Shown piece after piece: positions 1 through 8,740 of a DNA stretch of 43,040 nt. Position numbers and translations under genes: made by a program. The DNA comes from Dehalococcoidia bacterium (GTDB taxonomy: Bacteria; Chloroflexota; Dehalococcoidia; Dehalococcoidales; BS750m-G39): contig DUEC01000001.1 in assembly GCA_011176635.1 (NCBI GenBank), positions 1 through 43,040 on the forward strand, in the 5' to 3' direction. Numbering within the stretch: position 1 is the first letter of the stretch; every line of letters begins with the position of its first letter. The notes under the pieces were generated by a model. It did no database searches, was not told where the DNA came from, and saw only the letters and a program-made list of their open reading frames with translations.

Positions 1-164
1 CCGCGGCAGTAGCTATGGCGATGAGCCTGGTTGTTATCCTGGGGCTCCGCTTCTCCCAGAAGCGCAAGACCTTCTCTGTCATCAGCTGGTACGGCTTGGT
101 TTTAATCGGGCTCTATATTCTGGGCGCTTATGCCCTGTTCACCTCGGGCTTAGGCCTCGGCTAG
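1..164 (+). CDS. C-terminal fragment of a membrane protein, possibly a Ca2+/Na+ antiporter
   Basis: This is the tail of a gene that begins left of the window; about 53 codons remain before a TAG at 162-164. It shows one hydrophobic stretch ending in ILGLRF, a short basic cytoplasmic loop (QKRKTF), and a final membrane helix (YGLVLIGLYILGAYALF). A basic loop followed by a last helix resembles the C-terminus of CaCA-family cation antiporters, but the fragment is too short to be sure. Any polytopic transporter is possible. Confidence 0.5.
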   Translation, partial: AAVAMAMSLVVILGLRFSQKRKTFSVISWYGLVLIGLYILGAYALFTSGLGLG

Positions 165-191
165 AGCCTGAATTTTAAGGCGCTTTTTGCT

Positions 192-221
192 TTGACGGGC
201 TCTAGGCAGTTCGGCTATAAT
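192..221 (+). promoter_or_regulatory. Sigma-70-like promoter upstream of the ArsB/NhaD-type transporter
   Basis: TTGACG at 192-197 and TATAAT at 216-221 are separated by 18 bases. The predicted transcript starts about 30 bases before the ATG at 259. Confidence 0.55.
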
Positions 222-258
222 AATTTAGCTTTCCTTGTTTTCGGTTAGGCTTAAGTAG

Positions 259-1617
259 ATGCTGATAAGCCAAATCCTTGCCGTCGCTATTTTTGTTATC
301 ATGTTTGTTGCCATCATTGTTGGCAAGGTGCACCGTTATATTCCTGCCCTGATTGGCGCCGGCCTTACCCTGACCATCGTCTTTCTGGCGACCATGAACA
401 GCCCGGAATCTATTACTAACGTTCTTAACCTGGGACAGCTGGGACAGCTTAATTTCTGGGTGCCGGGGCAGGAGCACATAGAGTCCTACGGCATAAACTG
501 GCAGACCATCGTCTTTATTGGCGGCATGATGACCATGGTGGAGGGACTGGGCGAGGTGGGCTTCTTCCGCTGGATATGTCTGCTCCTGGCCAAGATGGTC
601 AATTACAAAATCGTTCCCATTCTGATTGTCTTCATGCTGCTCTCAGGCTTCCTCTCCATGTTCATTGATAGCATCACCGTGCTTTTGTTCCTGGCTATGG
701 TTACCATTGAGCTGGCCCGCCTGCTTAAGTTCGACCCGGTGCCGGTGATAATCGCCGAGATTTTCGCCGCCAATACCGGAGGGGCGGCTACCATGTCCGG
801 TGACCCGCCCAACATAATTATCGGCACCGCCCTGGGCTACACCTTCACCGATTTCGCCGCCAACACCGGTGTAATCGCCTGGATAGGGATGCTTTTTACC
901 CTGGGCTTCTTCTACTTCGTCTTCCGCAAGAAGCTTACCTCATCTCAAGCCGGCGCGGGTACTCCTACCGCTCACTACCCCGAGCCCAGTGAAGCCATTA
1001 TCGACCGCCGCCACTTCCTGCTGAATGCGGCTATCTTCGTGGCGGTAGTAGCCTTGATAGTGACCCATGCCGAAACCGGCCTATCCATGGCCTTAATCGG
1101 TGTTATTGCCGCCCTTCTCGTTCTGCTGGCGGCCGGTAAGGGGGCGCTACATATCATTAAGAGGATAGACTGGCGCACCCTGCTCTTCTTTATCGGACTG
1201 TTTATTTGCGTCGGTGGGCTGGAGGAGACCGGGGTGTTGACCATGCTGGCCCAGTCTATCAGAGATATATCCGGCGGCAACCTGGTCCTGGTGATACCGC
1301 TTATCCTCTGGGTATCTGCCTTTGCCTCAGCCATTGTCGATAATATTCCCTTTGCCGCCACCATGGTCCCGGTAATTGTCAATCTTTCCCGGACGGCGGG
1401 GATAAGTCTACCGACAATGGCCTGGACTTTAGCCTTGGGGACGGATATTGGCGGCAATGCTACCCCCATTGGCGCCTCAGCCAATGTTGTCGGCACAGCC
1501 ATCGCCGAGAGGGAGGGCTATCCTATCAGCTGGGGGAAGTTCTGTAAATATGCTATCCCGGCTATGATTATGGTGGTCTCCCTGTGCTGGCTGTACCTGA
1601 TAGTAAGATACGCTTAA
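259..1617 (+). CDS. ArsB/NhaD/CitMHS-superfamily ion transporter
   Basis: This is a 452-residue polytopic inner-membrane protein of the ion transporter superfamily (ArsB, NhaD and SLC13-like permeases). The evidence is a pair of inverted-repeat signature segments, each with an NTGG/GGNATPIG-type re-entrant motif: TGGAATMSGDPPNII near residue 173 and DIGGNATPIGASANVV near residue 394, plus about 11 hydrophobic helices. Length is normal for the family. The substrate (arsenite, Na+/H+ or an organic anion) cannot be read from sequence. There are no arsR or arsA neighbours, which weakens an arsenic role. A UspA stress protein follows 15 bases downstream, so the two are probably co-transcribed. The ATG has only a weak ribosome binding site. 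Confidence 0.85.
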   Translation: MLISQILAVAIFVIMFVAIIVGKVHRYIPALIGAGLTLTIVFLATMNSPESITNVLNLGQLGQLNFWVPGQEHIESYGINWQTIVFIGGMMTMVEGLGEVGFFRWICLLLAKMVNYKIVPILIVFMLLSGFLSMFIDSITVLLFLAMVTIELARLLKFDPVPVIIAEIFAANTGGAATMSGDPPNIIIGTALGYTFTDFAANTGVIAWIGMLFTLGFFYFVFRKKLTSSQAGAGTPTAHYPEPSEAIIDRRHFLLNAAIFVAVVALIVTHAETGLSMALIGVIAALLVLLAAGKGALHIIKRIDWRTLLFFIGLFICVGGLEETGVLTMLAQSIRDISGGNLVLVIPLILWVSAFASAIVDNIPFAATMVPVIVNLSRTAGISLPTMAWTLALGTDIGGNATPIGASANVVGTAIAEREGYPISWGKFCKYAIPAMIMVVSLCWLYLIVRYA

Positions 1618-1632
1618 AAGGGGAGGAAGAAA

Positions 1633-2502
1633 ATGTGGAAGAAAATTCTGGTCCCGCTGGACGGCTCCGACCTGGCCGAGCTGGCTCTACCCTATGCCGA
1701 GGAGTTGGCCACTGCTTTCAAGTCCGAGCTTATCCTGCTCTATGTCGGCGAGTCCTCCGAGGAGCAATACCTCAATATGCATCGGCTCTACCTGGAGAAA
1801 ATGGCCGTGCAGACGAAGAAGGCGGTCGAGAGGGTCAGCCCGGTGGTCATATCGGGCAAGCCCTCCGAGGCAATTGTCAAATACACCGAGAAAAACGACA
1901 TCAGGCTCATCGTTATGGCCTCTCACGGCCATTCGAGCATAATACCCTGGGCTAAGGGGGGCATCGCCAGCAAGGTGATTGAGGGTGTCGGCGTGCCGCT
2001 GTTGCTCATCAAGGAGACTAAAAGGCGTAAGACCAAGGAAAAGCACCTGATAAGCCGTATCCTCCTGCCCCTGGACGGCTCCGAGGCCGGCGAAGCCGCC
2101 ATAACCAGGGTCAAGGAGCTTAAATCCCGACTGGAAGCCGAGGTCATTCTGCTGGAGGTGGTGTCGGAAGGCAGGCATCTCCACACCGTTGGCGGCCTGG
2201 ACTACATTCTCTACCCCGAAACAGAACTGGAAACTTTCAAGGCGGAAGCCAGGACATACCTGGAAAAGGTCTATAAGCGGCTGTATAGGGGCAAGGGCGA
2301 GCTCAGTGTTGAAATCAAGACGGGCGAGGTCGCCAAGGAGATACTCAACTTCGCCAAGCAGAAGAGTGTCAGCCTGATTGCCATATCCAGCCACGGGCAC
2401 TCGGGCATGACCAAGTGGGTCTTCGGCAGTACCGCCCAAAAAATTATATCTGACAGCCCGATTCCGGTGCTGGTGGTAAGAGCGCCGGCGGGGGCTGCCT
2501 AG
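1633..2502 (+). CDS. Tandem-domain universal stress protein (UspA family)
   Basis: The 289-residue protein has two UspA domains, about residues 1-135 and 138-287. Each starts with a beta strand typical of the fold (KILVPLDGSD and RILLPLDGSE) and each ends with the SHGHS loop. In the MJ0577 type of UspA, G-X2-G-X9-G-S/T binds ATP. Here the second domain keeps G-X9-GS, while the first has G-X9-GG and a changed first glycine, so ATP binding is more likely in the second. It is a soluble cytoplasmic protein, probably linked to stress or to the adjacent transporter. The ATG follows a good GGGGAGG ribosome binding site. Confidence 0.9.
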   Translation: MWKKILVPLDGSDLAELALPYAEELATAFKSELILLYVGESSEEQYLNMHRLYLEKMAVQTKKAVERVSPVVISGKPSEAIVKYTEKNDIRLIVMASHGHSSIIPWAKGGIASKVIEGVGVPLLLIKETKRRKTKEKHLISRILLPLDGSEAGEAAITRVKELKSRLEAEVILLEVVSEGRHLHTVGGLDYILYPETELETFKAEARTYLEKVYKRLYRGKGELSVEIKTGEVAKEILNFAKQKSVSLIAISSHGHSGMTKWVFGSTAQKIISDSPIPVLVVRAPAGAA

Positions 2503-2507
2503 CCGAT

Positions 2508-2537
2508 TTGCATCAGCTCTCGGTTATGGGTTATTAT
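2508..2537 (+). promoter_or_regulatory. Possible promoter of tRNA-Arg(CCG)
   Basis: TTGCAT at 2508-2513 and TATTAT at 2532-2537 are 18 bases apart, and the tRNA begins 14 bases further on. It may also serve the por operon, since no other promoter is visible in the 30 bases between the tRNA and porC. Confidence 0.4.
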
Positions 2538-2551
2538 AAAGAGTCGTACCC

Positions 2552-2624
2552 GCCCCTGTAGCTCAGTTGGATAGAGCACCAGCCCCCGGAGCTGGGTGCG
2601 AGCGTTCGAGTCGCTCCAGGGGCA
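2552..2624 (+). tRNA. tRNA-Arg (anticodon CCG) with C at position 33
   Basis: All four arms fold perfectly: acceptor GCCCCTG/CAGGGGC, D arm GCTC/GAGC, anticodon stem CCAGC/GCTGG, T arm GAGCG/CGCTC with loop TTCGAGT. The seven-base anticodon loop is CCCCGGA, which puts CCG at positions 34-36 and C instead of the near-universal U at position 33. No CCA is encoded. Confidence 0.9.
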
Positions 2625-2654
2625 CTTTCTGTATTAACAGGGAGACGATTTAAG

Positions 2655-3224
2655 TTGATAAGTAAGAGCCGACTCATTGAGATTAGGTGGCACGGCCGCG
2701 GCGGGCAGGGCGCCGTTACCTCCGCCGAGCTGGTGGCACAGGCAGCAATCAGCGAGGGCAAGTACGCCCAGGCCTTCCCCAGCTTCGGCCCGGAGAGGAG
2801 AGGGGCACCGGTGCTGGCTTTCGTCAGAATAGACAGCCAGCAGCCTATCAAGATAAGGGCTGAGATAGCCCAACCTGATATAGTGGTGGTGCTCGACCCC
2901 GGCCTGCTCAGCATCGTCAATGTCGCCTCGGGCTTAAAGGAAAACGGTATTGTGATAATGAACACCAAGAAGTCGTTCCAGGATGTCGGCGCTACTCTCA
3001 AGGCTAAATGCCGGCTGGCCAAGGTAGATGCCACCACCATCGCCAGGGAGGTCTTAGGCGTGCCGATTACCAATACCACCATGGTGGGAGCCCTGATTAA
3101 AGCCAGCGGCGTGGTGGAACTGGAATCGCTTGTTGAGCCACTGCAGAACCGCTTTGGCCGCCTGGCGGAAAGAAACATCAACGCCATGAAAAAAGCCTAT
3201 GAAGATACCGAGGTAAAGGAGTAG
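2655..3224 (+). CDS. porC: Pyruvate (2-oxoacid):ferredoxin oxidoreductase, gamma subunit
   Basis: This 189-residue subunit belongs to the gamma domain family of four-subunit pyruvate or 2-oxoacid ferredoxin oxidoreductases, which oxidatively decarboxylate the acid to acyl-CoA and reduce ferredoxin. Diagnostic parts are WHGRGGQGAVTSAELVA near residue 10 and SFGPERRGAPVLAFVRI near 45. The start is TTG at 2655, after GGGAG about ten bases upstream. It is the first gene of a gamma-delta-alpha-beta set with very small gaps. The alpha-subunit sequence favours pyruvate over 2-oxoglutarate, but the substrate is inferred. Confidence 0.9.
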   Translation: MISKSRLIEIRWHGRGGQGAVTSAELVAQAAISEGKYAQAFPSFGPERRGAPVLAFVRIDSQQPIKIRAEIAQPDIVVVLDPGLLSIVNVASGLKENGIVIMNTKKSFQDVGATLKAKCRLAKVDATTIAREVLGVPITNTTMVGALIKASGVVELESLVEPLQNRFGRLAERNINAMKKAYEDTEVKE

Positions 3225-3228
3225 GGCA

Positions 3229-3522
3229 GTGACCAAGCCGGAGAGCGAGTTCACCTGGAAAGACCTGGAAATCGGCGGCATTGTTGCCGAGCCGGGGAAC
3301 GCCAGCCAGTACCAGACCGGCGACTGGAGGTCGCAGAGACCAATCCTGGATACCGATAAGTGTATAAAGTGTGGCCTTTGCTACATTTTCTGCCCTGAGG
3401 GATGCATTGAGCAGAATGCCGAAGGCTATTTTGAAGCCAATCTATTCTATTGCAAGGGGTGCGGCATCTGCGCCCGTGAGTGTTGGGTCAAGGCTATTAC
3501 CATGATACCGGAGGAAGAGTGA
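3229..3522 (+). CDS. porD: Pyruvate:ferredoxin oxidoreductase, delta subunit (2[4Fe-4S] ferredoxin)
   Basis: This 97-residue ferredoxin subunit carries two CxxCxxCxxxC cluster motifs, CIKCGLCYIFC and CKGCGICAREC. It carries electrons from the catalytic subunits to external ferredoxin or a partner diaphorase. It starts with GTG four bases after porC. Its TGA overlaps the ATG of porA (TGATG), which indicates translational coupling and equal stoichiometry. Confidence 0.92.
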   Translation: MTKPESEFTWKDLEIGGIVAEPGNASQYQTGDWRSQRPILDTDKCIKCGLCYIFCPEGCIEQNAEGYFEANLFYCKGCGICARECWVKAITMIPEEE

Positions 3523-4697
3523 TGGCCAAAAGGGTAGGTATCGAGGTCTCGCTGGCAATCGCCGAAGCCGCCAAGCTGGCTAATACCGACGTGGTGGCGG
3601 CCTATCCCATTACTCCCCAGACCCATATCGTGGAGCACCTGGCCAAGCTGGTAGCCGACGGCGAGCTGGATGCCGCCTATATCCCCGTTGAGTCTGAGCA
3701 CTCGGCGATGAGCGCCTGCCTGGGGGCATCGGCCACCGGGGCCAGGACCTTCACCGCCACCGCCGGTCAGGGGCTGGAGCTGATGCACGAGGTGCTCTAT
3801 GTCGCCTCTTCAATGCAGTTGCCCATAGTTATGGCGGTGGCTAACCGGGCATTGTCATCACCATTGAGCGTCTGGGGCGACCACTCCGACGTTATGGCCG
3901 TCCGTGACACCGGCTGGATTCAGATATTCGTCGAGAACGGGCAGGAGGCGGTGGATAACGTCCTCTGCGCCTTCCGCATCGGCGAAGACCCCAAGGTCCT
4001 GCTGCCGGTGATGGTCCACCTCGACGGTTTTTATCTATCGCACGTAATTGAACCAGTGCTCTTCCCGGAGCAGAGCCTGGTGGATAAATTCATCCCTCCC
4101 TATAAGTACCCCATGCCGCTGCACCCGGATAAACCGGTAACGATGGGGGCTTTCGGCCCGCCGATTATCTATACCGAGACCAAGAAAGCCCAGGAAGTAA
4201 ATTTAAGGGCCTCTAAAGAGGTCATCCTGCAGTGCTGGGCCGAATTCGGCAAGACCTTTAAGCGCCATTACTCTCCCATAGAAAGCTACCGCACCGAAGG
4301 TGCCAAGGTCTTGCTTTTGACCATGGGCAGTTTCAGCGAGACGGCGATGACGGCTATAGACAGGATGAGGGAGAAGGGCAAAGAGGTGGGGCTGGTCAGG
4401 ATTCGCCTCTGGCGGCCGTTTCCTTTCGAGGAGTTTCGCCAGGCAGTCAGTAATGCCGAGACTATCGTCGTCGTAGACAGGGCGCTCTCCTTCGGCGGCC
4501 CGGTGGGTCCGGTCTGCTCAGAGGTCAGGTCGGCCCTCTATGACGAGAAGCAGAAACCCAAGGTAGTCAGCTTCGTTGCCGGACTGGGAGGCAGGGATAT
4601 TACCCCCGCTGGATTTGAAGAGATAGTCAACCGGGGTATAGAAATCTCGCAGAAGGGCAGCGAGAACGAATTTGAAATATTCGGGGTGAGAGGCTAA
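3522..4697 (+). CDS. porA: Pyruvate:ferredoxin oxidoreductase, alpha subunit
   Basis: This 391-residue subunit contains the pyrimidine-binding half of the thiamine diphosphate site and the substrate domain. Visible family signatures are AAYPITPQTHIVE near residue 27, ESEHSAM, the TATAGQGLELM segment and the WGDHSDVMAVRDTGW segment, all of the pyruvate-type PorA pattern. The ATG at 3522 is chosen over an in-frame upstream codon because it follows GGAGGAAGAG and overlaps the porD stop. Its own stop TAA overlaps the porB ATG. Confidence 0.92.
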   Translation: MAKRVGIEVSLAIAEAAKLANTDVVAAYPITPQTHIVEHLAKLVADGELDAAYIPVESEHSAMSACLGASATGARTFTATAGQGLELMHEVLYVASSMQLPIVMAVANRALSSPLSVWGDHSDVMAVRDTGWIQIFVENGQEAVDNVLCAFRIGEDPKVLLPVMVHLDGFYLSHVIEPVLFPEQSLVDKFIPPYKYPMPLHPDKPVTMGAFGPPIIYTETKKAQEVNLRASKEVILQCWAEFGKTFKRHYSPIESYRTEGAKVLLLTMGSFSETAMTAIDRMREKGKEVGLVRIRLWRPFPFEEFRQAVSNAETIVVVDRALSFGGPVGPVCSEVRSALYDEKQKPKVVSFVAGLGGRDITPAGFEEIVNRGIEISQKGSENEFEIFGVRG

Positions 4698-5629
4698 TGG
4701 AAAAGTATGCCGTCTACGTCCCTAAACTGGTAACCAAAAAGGAAAACTTTGCCCCCGGCCACCGGGCCTGCATCGGCTGCGGCGAGGCGCTGGCGGTAAG
4801 ACTAGCCTGCAAGGCGCTGGGGCAGAACGTCATCGTGGCTAATGCCACCGGCTGTATGGAGATAGTCTCTTCACAGCTTCCCTTTACCTCGTGGCGCGTT
4901 CCTTGGATTCACACCCTGTTTGAGAATACCGCCGCGGTGGCTTCGGGCGTAGAATCGGCGCTCAAGATGCTGATGAAGAAGGGCAGGATAGCCCAGCAGG
5001 ATATTGCGGTGGTAGCCATGGCTGGAGACGGCGGCACCAGCGATATCGGTCTCCAGGCGCTGTCCGGAGCCATGGAGAGGGGGCACAACTTCCTCTACCT
5101 CTGCTTTGACAATGAAGCCTACATGAACACCGGCATTCAGAGGTCTTCGGCTACCCCCTTCGGCGCTTCTACCACCACTTCACCGGCGGGCAAAATGAGC
5201 ATGGGGCAGTTTACCTGGAAGAAGAACATGCCGGCCATCGCCGCCGCCCATAATATCCCTTACGTGGCTACCGCCTGCCCCAGCTATCCCTTCGACCTGC
5301 TGGCTAAGGTGGAAAAGGGGGCCAAGACCCCGGGTCCCGCTTACGTCCACATCCTTTCGGTCTGTCCCACTGGCTGGAGATGCGCCACCGATTTAAGCAT
5401 CAAGATAGGGCGCCTGGCGGTAGAGACCGGCATATTCCCGCTCTACGAAATAGAAAACGGCAGGTACAAGCTAAGCCTCGACCCCCCAAAGCTCAGGCCG
5501 GTTACCGACTACATGAAGCTGCAGGGGAGGTTCCGCCACCTTTCCGAGGACTTAATAGCCAAGATTCAAAAGCGAGTGAGCGCCGAATACGCCGAAATTA
5601 AGGAGAAGGCGGTTGCCGACAAAGAGTAA
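4697..5629 (+). CDS. porB: Pyruvate:ferredoxin oxidoreductase, beta subunit
   Basis: This 310-residue thiamine-diphosphate-binding subunit shows CIGCGEALAVRLA near residue 27, NATGCMEI near 55, and the ThDP motif starting GDGGTSDIGLQALSGA and ending in the Asn of CFDNEAYMNTGIQ. Three cysteines (CIGC and the NATGC cysteine) plus a later one (VCPTGWRC) fit the proximal [4Fe-4S] site of PorB. It ends inside the beginning of the NuoE-like gene, a 17-base overlap, so the catalytic and diaphorase genes form one transcription unit. Confidence 0.92.
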   Translation: MEKYAVYVPKLVTKKENFAPGHRACIGCGEALAVRLACKALGQNVIVANATGCMEIVSSQLPFTSWRVPWIHTLFENTAAVASGVESALKMLMKKGRIAQQDIAVVAMAGDGGTSDIGLQALSGAMERGHNFLYLCFDNEAYMNTGIQRSSATPFGASTTTSPAGKMSMGQFTWKKNMPAIAAAHNIPYVATACPSYPFDLLAKVEKGAKTPGPAYVHILSVCPTGWRCATDLSIKIGRLAVETGIFPLYEIENGRYKLSLDPPKLRPVTDYMKLQGRFRHLSEDLIAKIQKRVSAEYAEIKEKAVADKE

Positions 5630-6083
5630 GCCAGCCAAGCCGAAGGTAAAAGCGATACTGGACAGCTACCAGGGCGACCCGTCTATGCTGGTGTCCATCC
5701 TGCAGGATGTCCAGGCGGAGTACAACTACCTGCCCAAGGAAACCCTGACGCAGGTCAGCCAGGACTTAGATATACCGCTGACCCGTGTTTATAGCGTGGC
5801 CACCTTTTTCAAGGCTTTCAGCCTGAAACCGAGGGGGCGGCATATAATCAATGTCTGCCTGGGTACCGCCTGCCATGTCAGGGGAGCGGTTAGAATCCGC
5901 GACGAGATAGAGCGAGAGCTTGACATAAAACCAGGAGAGACAACCGAAGACTTTAAATTCACCCTGGAGACGGTCAACTGCGTCGGCGCCTGTGCCTTGG
6001 GGCCCATAGTCATCATTGACAGTAAGTATTCGGGGCAGATGAAGCCCGATAAAGTGAAAACCTTGCTGGAGAGTTACGACTAA
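5613..6083 (+). CDS. NuoE/HoxE-type [2Fe-2S] thioredoxin-fold subunit
   Basis: This 156-residue protein is the 24-kDa subunit type of complex I, NAD-reducing hydrogenases and formate dehydrogenases. The N-terminal helical bundle (LVSILQDVQAEYNYLP) is followed by a thioredoxin-like domain with four ligands in the C-X4-C and C-X3-C pattern (CLGTAC, CVGAC). TTG at 5613 is the likely start, with AAGGAG about nine bases upstream and overlapping porB. The stop is followed immediately by the ATG of the NuoF-like gene. No complex I membrane genes are present. Confidence 0.9.
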   Translation: MPTKSKPAKPKVKAILDSYQGDPSMLVSILQDVQAEYNYLPKETLTQVSQDLDIPLTRVYSVATFFKAFSLKPRGRHIINVCLGTACHVRGAVRIRDEIERELDIKPGETTEDFKFTLETVNCVGACALGPIVIIDSKYSGQMKPDKVKTLLESYD

Positions 6084-7952
6084 ATGGCCAAGACAAAGAC
6101 TAAGCGGCTGAGCTCGCCGCAGGAGCTAGAGGCTCTAAGAGAATTAATAGTCAAGGGCAGAGACCCTAACCAGAGCTGCATCGTTATCTGCGGCGGCACC
6201 GGCTGCCTGGCTCTGGGAGCCCAGGAGGTTATTAACGCCTTCAAGCAGGAGATAGAGAAGGGTAGCTTGAAGAACAAGCTGGCTCTGAGGGTAACCGGCT
6301 GCCCTGGTTTCTGCGAGAGAGGCCCGCTGGTGGTAATCAAGCCGAAAAACATCCTCTACCAGCAGGTGAAGAGCGAGGATATTTCTGAGATAGTCTCGGC
6401 GACAGTCAAAGGCAATATTGTTGATAGACTACTCTACACCGACCCCGATACCGGGCAGAAAATAACCTATGAGCATGAGGTGCCCTTCTATAAAAAGCAA
6501 AAGCGCCTCCTCCTTGGCGACAACAGCAACATTGACCCCACCATAATTGAGGACTATCTGGCTCTGGGGGGCTATGCCACACTAAGTAAGGTCCTTTTCA
6601 AAATGTCCCCGGATAAGGTAATTGATGAGGTCAAGAAAGCGGGCTTGCGGGGGCGGGGCGGCGGTGGCTTCCCCACTGGCGTCAAGTGGGAGAGTTGCCG
6701 TCAGGCACAGGGAGACACCAGGTATGTCATCTGCAACTGCGATGAGGGAGACCCCGGCGCCTTCATGGACCGGAGCCTGATGGAGGGCAACCCCCACAGC
6801 GTCCTGGAGGGAATGCTCATCGGCGCCTATGCTATCGGCAGCCACCAGGGCTATATCTATGTCCGCAACGAATACCCGCTGGCGGTAAGAAATGCCGGGA
6901 TAGCCATCAAGCAAGCTGGAGAACTGGGGCTCCTGGGCAAGAATATACTGGGCTCTGGTTTTGACTTCAGCGTCAAGATAAGCCGGGGAGGCGGGGCTTT
7001 CGTCTGCGGCGAATCGACGGCGCTGATGGCCTCGCTGGAAGGCAAGGTGGGCGAGCCCCGGGCCAAGTATGTCCACACCGTGGAGAAGGGCCTGTGGGAA
7101 CAGCCGACCAACCTGAATAACGTTGAGACCTGGGCGAACGTCCCCCTGATAATCAAAAACGGCGCCGACTGGTACGCCAAGGTAGGCACCGAAGGCAGCA
7201 AGGGGACCAAGATTTTCTCGCTGGTGGGCAAGATAAACAATACCGGCCTGGTGGAAGTCCCCATGGGCATCACCTTAAGGGAGATTATCTACGATGTCGG
7301 CGGCGGCATCCCCGATAATAAAAAATTCAAGGCGGTGCAGACCGGCGGTCCCTCCGGCGGCTGCATCCCGGAGAGTTCGCTTGACCTGCCGGTGGACTTT
7401 GACCAGCTGACCGACGTTGGCTCGATGATGGGTTCCGGCGGCATGATTGTCATGGACGAGAACAGCTGCATGGTGGACATAGCCAAGTACTTCATCAACT
7501 TCCTTGAGGGCGAGTCCTGCGGCAAGTGCGTCCCCTGCCGCGAGGGCTTAAAGAGGATGAGCCAGATACTGACCGACATCACCGAGGGGAGGGGGAAAGA
7601 GGGAGATATTGAACTGCTGGAACGCCTGTCGGCAACCCTCGCCGATAGCTCCCTCTGCGCTCTGGGCAGCACCGCCCCCAATCCGGTATTGACCACCATA
7701 CGTTATTTCAGGGATGAGTATGAAGCCCACATTAAAGATAAGCGATGTCCCGCCGGCGTCTGCCGGGAGCTGGTTACCTATCTCATTGACGAGGAAAATT
7801 GCCCCGGCTGCGGGCTTTGCGTTAAGGCCTGCCCGGTGGAGGCGATAACCGATATGGGCAAGAAGAAGCCGGTGGTATTGGACCAGGAGAAGTGCATAAA
7901 GTGCGGCGCCTGCTACGATGTCTGCAAGCTCGGGGCGATAATAAGGAAGTAA
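6084..7952 (+). CDS. NuoF/HndC-type FMN- and NAD(P)H-binding diaphorase subunit
   Basis: This 622-residue flavoprotein has the long domain order of bifurcating hydrogenase and formate dehydrogenase subunits (HydB, HndC). It has an N-terminal thioredoxin-like [2Fe-2S] domain (C36, C41, C73, C77), the FMN/NADH Rossmann region with [12 protein letters not shown] at residues 188-199 and [13 protein letters not shown] further on, an SLBB domain, the [4Fe-4S] motif [10 protein letters not shown] near 479, and two C-terminal [4Fe-4S] motifs beginning near C573. It would exchange hydride with NAD(P) and split electrons to Fe-S chains. No hydrogenase catalytic subunit is adjacent, so its partner here is more likely the Por complex or ferredoxin. 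Confidence 0.9.
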   Translation: MAKTKTKRLSSPQELEALRELIVKGRDPNQSCIVICGGTGCLALGAQEVINAFKQEIEKGSLKNKLALRVTGCPGFCERGPLVVIKPKNILYQQVKSEDISEIVSATVKGNIVDRLLYTDPDTGQKITYEHEVPFYKKQKRLLLGDNSNIDPTIIEDYLALGGYATLSKVLFKMSPDKVIDEVKKAGLRGRGGGGFPTGVKWESCRQAQGDTRYVICNCDEGDPGAFMDRSLMEGNPHSVLEGMLIGAYAIGSHQGYIYVRNEYPLAVRNAGIAIKQAGELGLLGKNILGSGFDFSVKISRGGGAFVCGESTALMASLEGKVGEPRAKYVHTVEKGLWEQPTNLNNVETWANVPLIIKNGADWYAKVGTEGSKGTKIFSLVGKINNTGLVEVPMGITLREIIYDVGGGIPDNKKFKAVQTGGPSGGCIPESSLDLPVDFDQLTDVGSMMGSGGMIVMDENSCMVDIAKYFINFLEGESCGKCVPCREGLKRMSQILTDITEGRGKEGDIELLERLSATLADSSLCALGSTAPNPVLTTIRYFRDEYEAHIKDKRCPAGVCRELVTYLIDEENCPGCGLCVKACPVEAITDMGKKKPVVLDQEKCIKCGACYDVCKLGAIIRK

Positions 7953-7964
7953 AAGCGGAGAGAA

Positions 7965-8684
7965 ATGGTTACACTGAAAATTGATGGCCGAGAGGTGCAA
8001 GCCGAAGAGGGGAAGACCATACTGGAGGTGGCCAGAGAGAATAACATCTACATACCCAGTCTCTGCTACCATGAGGAGGTAACCCCCTACGGCGCCTGCC
8101 GCCTCTGCCTGGTTGAGGTTACCGGCAACGGACGGGAAAGGCTGGTAGTCTCCTGCCTCTATGAGGTAGCGGATGGACTCAAGGTAAAGACCAACTCGGA
8201 GAGAATCGCCGCTAACCGCCAGATGATAATGGAGCTGCTCTTAGCTAGGTGCCCCAACAACCAGGCAATACAGGAGCTGGCCCGGCAGCTGGGCGTTGAA
8301 AAAACGAGCTTCAAACTGGACGATAACCAGTGCATGCTCTGCGCCTTATGCGTTCGGGTATGCCAGGAGGTTGTCGGCGTCTCTGCCATCAGCCTGGTCA
8401 ACAGGGGAGTCGACCGGGCGCTGGCTACCCCCTTCTACGAGCCTTCCGACGTCTGCATCGGCTGTGGTTCCTGCGCCTATGTCTGTCCGGTAGATGCCAT
8501 AAGGTTTGAGGATATCGGCGACACCAGGTATATCTACTGGCCCAACAATAAGATGGAGTTCAAGCTGAAGAAGTGTAAGACCTGCGGTAACTACTGGGCT
8601 CCAGAGAAAGAGCTAGAGTATATAAGAAAACAGGCAAACCTGCCCGCCGACGCCTTTGACAACTGCCCCGACTGCCGGGAATAA
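7965..8684 (+). CDS. HoxU/NuoG N-terminal-like Fe-S subunit with extra CxxC pair
   Basis: This 239-residue Fe-S protein resembles HoxU or the N-terminal part of HndD/NuoG. A plant-type [2Fe-2S] domain has C34, C45, C48 and C64. Two [4Fe-4S] motifs follow at C123/126/129/133 and C164/167/170/174. The His-Cys cluster region found in NuoG is degenerate, with only C96 left in LLLARCPNN. Unusually, the C-terminus adds two CxxC pairs (C204/C207 and C234/C237) that look like a zinc ribbon or another cluster site. There is no H-cluster domain. It starts 12 bases after the NuoF-like gene, with a GGAGAG ribosome binding site. Confidence 0.85.
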   Translation: MVTLKIDGREVQAEEGKTILEVARENNIYIPSLCYHEEVTPYGACRLCLVEVTGNGRERLVVSCLYEVADGLKVKTNSERIAANRQMIMELLLARCPNNQAIQELARQLGVEKTSFKLDDNQCMLCALCVRVCQEVVGVSAISLVNRGVDRALATPFYEPSDVCIGCGSCAYVCPVDAIRFEDIGDTRYIYWPNNKMEFKLKKCKTCGNYWAPEKELEYIRKQANLPADAFDNCPDCRE

Positions 8685-8703
8685 CCCGCTCTCCATCCTC
8701 GCA

Positions 8704-8732
8704 TTGACCCCTAATCCCAGCCTTGCTATACT
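8704..8732 (+). promoter_or_regulatory. Promoter of tRNA-Pro
   Basis: TTGACC at 8704-8709 and TATACT at 8727-8732 are separated by 17 bases, and the tRNA begins 9 bases downstream. This is close to the sigma-70 consensus. Confidence 0.7.
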
Positions 8733-8740
8733 CTGTGATG

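Noticed and set aside
1687-2439. 250-residue minus-strand frame opposite the UspA gene
   Set aside because: It is a shadow frame: the plus-strand UspA protein has two recognisable domains and a good ribosome site, and the shadow has no family features.
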